Source: Pomacea canaliculata (lineage: Eukaryota > Mollusca > Gastropoda > Architaenioglossa > Ampullariidae). From it: 64,000 bases of DNA. The stretch is from positions 3,833,924 through 3,897,923 of the forward strand of contig NC_037592.1 of the NCBI RefSeq assembly GCF_003073045.1, read 5' to 3'. A model generated the notes under the pieces. It searched no databases and was not told the origin of the DNA. It saw only the letters and a list, made by a program, of their open reading frames with translations. A program made the position numbers and the translations under genes. Shown here piece after piece: positions 59,901 to 64,000 of this stretch. Position 1 is the first letter of the stretch; every line of letters starts with the position of its first letter.

Positions 59901-62732
59901 CAAGTCAATTCTATTTTCAGCTGCTGAGCATCATCGGGCACAGCGACCTTTCCTCGGAATGAACTATATTTGTGGCCACGTCACTTCCTAATGGACTGTA
60001 ACTTTTGTTTTCCCTCACCGCCCCTCACACTTGGAGGCCTTTTGTATATCATCTAGCAAATTAGATATCAAGAAAAAATGAGTTTAGAGAACCAAACTAT
60101 TTATAAATTACAATAAGCGAGGAAGCCCCTTCTCTGGCATTTTCTCGCAAGATCATACAATGGTTCAAAGAGGCAAAGAGAGAGGGAGAGAATGAAAAAA
60201 AAAAGTTTGCATCCAGGATGCAACACTGACATGTACAGCCATGAAAAAAATTCAGTCAGATATTTTCCTATTTTTGTAAATCGTTTTTTGTAATATTATT
60301 TTTTAATTATTTAACATTATTTTTTAATCTAAACATCAATATTAAGTAACATAATTAACCCTAACATTGTACGATAACGTAGATTTCACATGTGTGTGAG
60401 AGTGTGTTTTATTTTTATTTTTTACTTCATTCACAAACGGCAGTTTGGTCTTTGCAAAAATATGTAAGATTTAAAAAGAACACCATAGGCAACAAAAACT
60501 CATTCCAACGGAGTAATTTAATAACTGTCTCAATGCGGTTTAGGAAACAGTAAAAGTGCTTGAAACTGTCAAATAAACGTGTGTATAAAACTCCAACAGA
60601 CGAAATTTAAATGAATTTACAAATAAACATGCTCAGTCCCTGCAAGCAACATTGTGAATTTTCTAATCGCATATCACATCTCATAATTTCTTTTGTTGAA
60701 GATGAGACAAAAGAAAAAGAAGCTGACTCAGCATCTTGTTATCGAGGGTAGACATACAACACTCATAAGTGAAACAGTATACACTGCTCTCGAGCGCGTG
60801 TTCCATCATCGTTTGCGCATAGAATGCTCAAAAAAGAACACAAGAACTATGCTCTGGAACCGTTTCATTAAAGTGTTTTAAAGGTGTCGTGAGAGTTTGA
60901 ATCAACTTCCCACTTTACATACCAAAAGGTACCCCTAATGTTCAAAAGGTGCGTTCAGACTTGCATGGTGTTTGTGGAAAGTAATATACATGCCCATTAT
61001 ACCCACTCAGGATGGGGCTGTAGATGAAAAAGTAAAGCCCTTCAATTCCATCTTCTTCCGCCAAATACAACTACCACGACCAGTTATCAAGGCTGACATC
61101 AATATATTCCCAGCTTATTTGTCGCCCACTTGTTAAATGTGCCTATATTTGAAAGTAACCTGAAGTTTTGGCTACATATTTCCATATTGTTATATTTAAC
61201 CACAGCCACAGAAAAATGATACTGAATTTGAAGTTATTTTTGGAACTGACAAAAAGCAGCAAAACTGTCAAAAGCTGGATACTGTAAAAAGTCATGCATT
61301 TCTGCTATTGATTAATATTTTGTGGCGTGCCGCTGGGGCCACAGAGCCCACCCAGGAGGAACTGCTTTATAAACATGCCGACAGATGGCAATATTGACTT
61401 CGTAACCAGAATGCTGACTGCAGTTTGGGGTAATAATGGTTCACGGATATCGATGTCGGAACAAGTTACCAGAGATTCAGATGGTGCAAGTTGATGCCAC
61501 AGCTGATAGTGCCAGCAGGTTGTAGGCCTTATCATTAACAGGTAAAAATAAAGTGTGGTGCTTGTCGTGCCCACGTCTTCATGCCAACTGACAACGCCAT
61601 TATGCTGTACGTTTCTTCTTGCTAGCTTTTTAGTGTACGCTAACAATTTGGGAAGGTGAAACACAGTGGCATTCAAAAGACAACATGCAAAACGTTTAAT
61701 TGCTGAAAAGGAAGTCTGTGAAGAAGCAGAAATGATAGCGCATGCTTCCTCAATGTGGGAGTACTCACGACTGGGTAGGCTCCTAATTACACACAGACAA
61801 TGCTATGTTGAAGCTTCCTTACCCTTGGCGATGAAAACATCAAGACGTAAAATTTTTGTAACTTTCACTTTTGGAAAAATAAAACCTTCCTTCCTTCACA
61901 GTTTCGTCGGAAACGTAGAAAAACAAAAATATTCTGGCGCAGAAAAAACGTGTTCTTGCAGAAATATTCACAAAGAAAACGGACAAAACATGTGTAAATT
62001 ATGATAGGTGCATGGAAAATAAATGTGTGCACAAGTTCATTTTGGAATCTACATTCTTGCGGTGCATCAGTTGTGTTCCATGTCATTGTACGAGAAAAGC
62101 TTTTTCTCCTTCTGGCCTTCCTCGTGACAGATATTGAACTTTCCCCTTCACAGAACATGCTGAGCTGACAAAACACTTGTGAAAAGGGGACCATGGTCGA
62201 CAGCAATATCCTTCGTCGACTATCTGGCCTGCCTGAAGGGCCACCGGACGTCTGTCCTAGCATACCGCTTCTAAACATCTGTGAGAAACAAAACTTTAGT
62301 CACGTGATGTAGTGATTTCGTCGCAGCACGACCCACAGATTTCTGTTTACTCATAGCCACTCACTGAATGTTAGGGCGCTGGTCAACGGTTGGCGAACTG
62401 AAATAGCCAGGCAGTCTTTGCACTCAGTGTGGGATCAAACAGCGTCAAGCTGACCGAAAGTCGATATGGTTCGCTGCCCGAAATAATCTTCTGTTTGTGC
62501 CTCCATTTTCCGAAAATAAGCTGGGACTGAACAAGCCCGCACCAACGTGCAAACACAGTGATCGATCTCTTCGTCAAATACAGCAATCGGGCTCCCACCA
62601 AATTCCTCGCGCCTTCTCTGTAAAACTTTCGGGGTCCAGGTAGCTTTGGGAGGCCCTCGGACTCCTCTCGACATTCGCGAATGGCTTCAAAAGGGTAAGG
62701 GGGGCGTAAGAGGGAGGGGACAAGTAAGCTGT
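56926..62732. other. Intergenic region, 5.8 kb
   Basis: I see no supported gene. It holds T-runs (57282-57297), a doubled CAGCAAGTTTTTCCC at about 57490-57520, CT-rich simple sequence near 57395-57410 and 58575-58600, and AT-rich DNA from 59.6 to 61.3 kb. Minus-strand ORFs at 61305-61676 and 61865-62278 have no recognisable motif. The promoter of array copy A should lie at the left-hand end; no clear TATA box is seen. Confidence 0.45.
62435..62674 (-). CDS. Possible small ORF downstream of the 355-residue gene
   Basis: A 79-codon frame reads with balanced composition (for example EEFGGSPIAVFDEEIDHCVC), and an overlapping frame is open over much the same span, so neither is clearly real. It begins 59 nt after the stop of the 355-residue gene and may simply be its 3' UTR. 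No splice acceptor or domain supports it. Confidence 0.15.
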   Translation of the reverse strand: MSRGVRGPPKATWTPKVLQRRREEFGGSPIAVFDEEIDHCVCTLVRACSVPAYFRKMEAQTEDYFGQRTISTFGQLDAV

Positions 62733-63800
62733 TCAATCGGATGCCTTGTCCATGTCTTGCAGCCACCGCCGGATGCGACCTTCCCGCATAGAGTTTGAGC
62801 CTTTGCCATAGCACACGATCCACGAGCGGGTCTTCTCGTCATACACCTCGAACTCCGATCCGGTCTTCTTCTCACCTTTCTTAGCATCCACAGTGACCAC
62901 GCCCTCGTCCGCCCTGTCAGCCGTCGCGATGACCAGCCTTCCTGCCCCTTTTCCACCGCGAGCGCGTGGTCTCTCAAGACTCTCATCCACGTCCGAGGGC
63001 AGGAGGCACAGCTGCTCCGGAGTCAGGTTACCCTGGGCATCACCTGACCCTTTTTCGTAACGGTCCGTGGACTGCGCGGCCTTGAGGTTGCACAGGGAGT
63101 GGGAGGTTCGAGGGCTTGGTCCCGCTTCCTGCCCACCTTTGTCCTCTGGGTACGACATGAGGCGACGCAGATAAACGGAACGCTCGCTGCAGGAGCCGGC
63201 CACGCTGCCGTCCTGCCCCAGACTGCTGTCCACGTACTCGTCGGAGGAGTCGTTGGACAGCAGCCCCACGCTGTGCGCCGTGCAAACGCTGTTGAGGCTA
63301 ACGGCGCTGCCTACGCGGCTTCCGGCCGTCAGCACGCGCAGAGAGCTTGTCTGCTCCTCCAGCCAGCGGGGATAGTCGGTGCGGCAAGGATCACGTGACG
63401 ACCCCACGTCCAGGTCCACTGAGCGGCGCGTGGTGCGGGGGGAGCAGTAGACCCCCAGCTTGTCCGCTCCACTGGTGGCGTCAGTGCCCAGAGACAGGGC
63501 GAGAGCCAGGTTGGGCATGCTGGCAGTGGGTAGGCCGATATCAGAGTTGCATCTGTGGGGGACGTAATCCGGAGGTGCAGGAATCTCCGAGTCGCCTGAG
63601 GGAGGGGTTGCCATGCTGGGTCTGGAGCTGTTGTTGCTGTTGATGATAATGGCGTCAGGACCAGGCGCTGAGGCGCGGCTACTGGTGGTGTCGGCGCGGT
63701 CGTCGAGTACGATGCGAGGAATCGTCGTCAGGTCGCCACTTTTGAGTGCCGATTTGGTGCGTTCCCGGGTCTCATCGTCAAGCCTCGTCTCGGCTGCCAT
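62733..63800 (-). CDS. Single-exon gene for a 355-residue disordered protein of unknown function
   Basis: One uninterrupted frame of 355 codons starts MAAETRLDDETRERTKSALK. It is rich in Ser, Asp, Gly and Arg, with low-complexity stretches such as TTSSRASAPGPD and SSDEYVDSSLGQDGS, so most of it should be disordered. The final 40 residues (SEFEVYDEKTRSWIVCYGKG, then MREGRIRRWLQDMD) look folded or helical and may be the conserved part. There is no signal peptide or membrane segment. The GC content is clearly higher than in the flanking DNA, and coding is the likely reason. I do not recognise the family. Other minus-strand exons could lie beyond the right-hand edge if the ATG at 63800 is internal. 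Confidence 0.65.
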   Translation of the reverse strand: MAAETRLDDETRERTKSALKSGDLTTIPRIVLDDRADTTSSRASAPGPDAIIINSNNSSRPSMATPPSGDSEIPAPPDYVPHRCNSDIGLPTASMPNLALALSLGTDATSGADKLGVYCSPRTTRRSVDLDVGSSRDPCRTDYPRWLEEQTSSLRVLTAGSRVGSAVSLNSVCTAHSVGLLSNDSSDEYVDSSLGQDGSVAGSCSERSVYLRRLMSYPEDKGGQEAGPSPRTSHSLCNLKAAQSTDRYEKGSGDAQGNLTPEQLCLLPSDVDESLERPRARGGKGAGRLVIATADRADEGVVTVDAKKGEKKTGSEFEVYDEKTRSWIVCYGKGSNSMREGRIRRWLQDMDKASD

Positions 63801-64000
63801 CCTTTAAGCTAGGATTGCAAAAGTGAACGGGAAACTGTAAATGATTCAGAAGCCGTACAGCTCAGACAATTGTACAAGGTTTTCGGTCTTTTCGAGGAAT
63901 TATCATTTTTATTTGTTAACATCTAGGCTGCAGTCAACGTAAATAGAGTTAACTATAAGATTGAAATTTGTGTCACGGATACATTCGATATATTCCAGTT
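63801..64000. other. 5' flank of the 355-residue gene
   Basis: This AT-rich 200 bp should hold the 5' UTR or promoter of the minus-strand gene. I see no TATA box or other clear motif. Confidence 0.3.

Noticed and set aside
61305-62278. Two minus-strand ORFs of 123 and 137 codons
   Set aside because: No recognisable transposase or host domain; no splice context; I could not support them as genes.

Overview
The window is animal nuclear DNA, most likely from a lophotrochozoan and probably a gastropod mollusc (inferred, not proven). Genes are intron-rich with GT-AG junctions, introns run from about 0.2 to 3 kb, intergenic DNA is AT-rich and full of microsatellites, and there are L2/CR1-like and RNase H-bearing LINE remnants plus hAT-type MITEs. 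I saw no operons, CRISPR arrays, LTR elements, retroviruses or Polintons.

Layout. 270-409 (+): last exon of an unidentified gene that begins outside the window. 1.8-9.3 kb (-): a SEC14/CRAL-TRIO plus spectrin-repeat protein with a long disordered C-terminal half. 13.6-17.9 kb (+): an ankyrin-repeat/SOCS-box (ASB-type) protein with one frame break in the last exon. 22.5-27.2 kb (+): a complete seven-exon dihydrodiol dehydrogenase (DHDH, Gfo/Idh/MocA family). 29.3-30.7 kb (-): a SINE-like tRNA-derived head and a truncated L2/CR1-like LINE. 33.1-49.1 kb (+): a very large RING-H2 E3 ligase of the RNF214/DZIP3/TTC3 type; its RING is split by a 3-kb intron that holds a decayed LINE. 51.2-56.9 kb (-): a tandem array of three three-exon genes for small secreted proteins of a family I do not recognise. 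62.7-63.8 kb (-): a GC-rich single-exon gene for a 355-residue disordered protein of unknown function.

The genes do not form an obvious pathway. Two encode probable ubiquitin-ligase parts (SOCS-box adaptor, RING E3), but their proximity is not evidence of joint function. The least explained item is the secreted-protein array at 51-57 kb: the three copies share exon phases, an exactly 145-nt middle exon, four cysteines and a strongly conserved C-terminal block, while the third copy is diverged and has a frame anomaly in its signal-peptide exon.

Several gene models show single-base phase conflicts (SEC14-spectrin exon 5, ASB last exon, RNF214-like exons near 41.9-42.8 kb, array copy C exon 1). 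So many in one window suggests that some are consensus errors in the assembly rather than biology.
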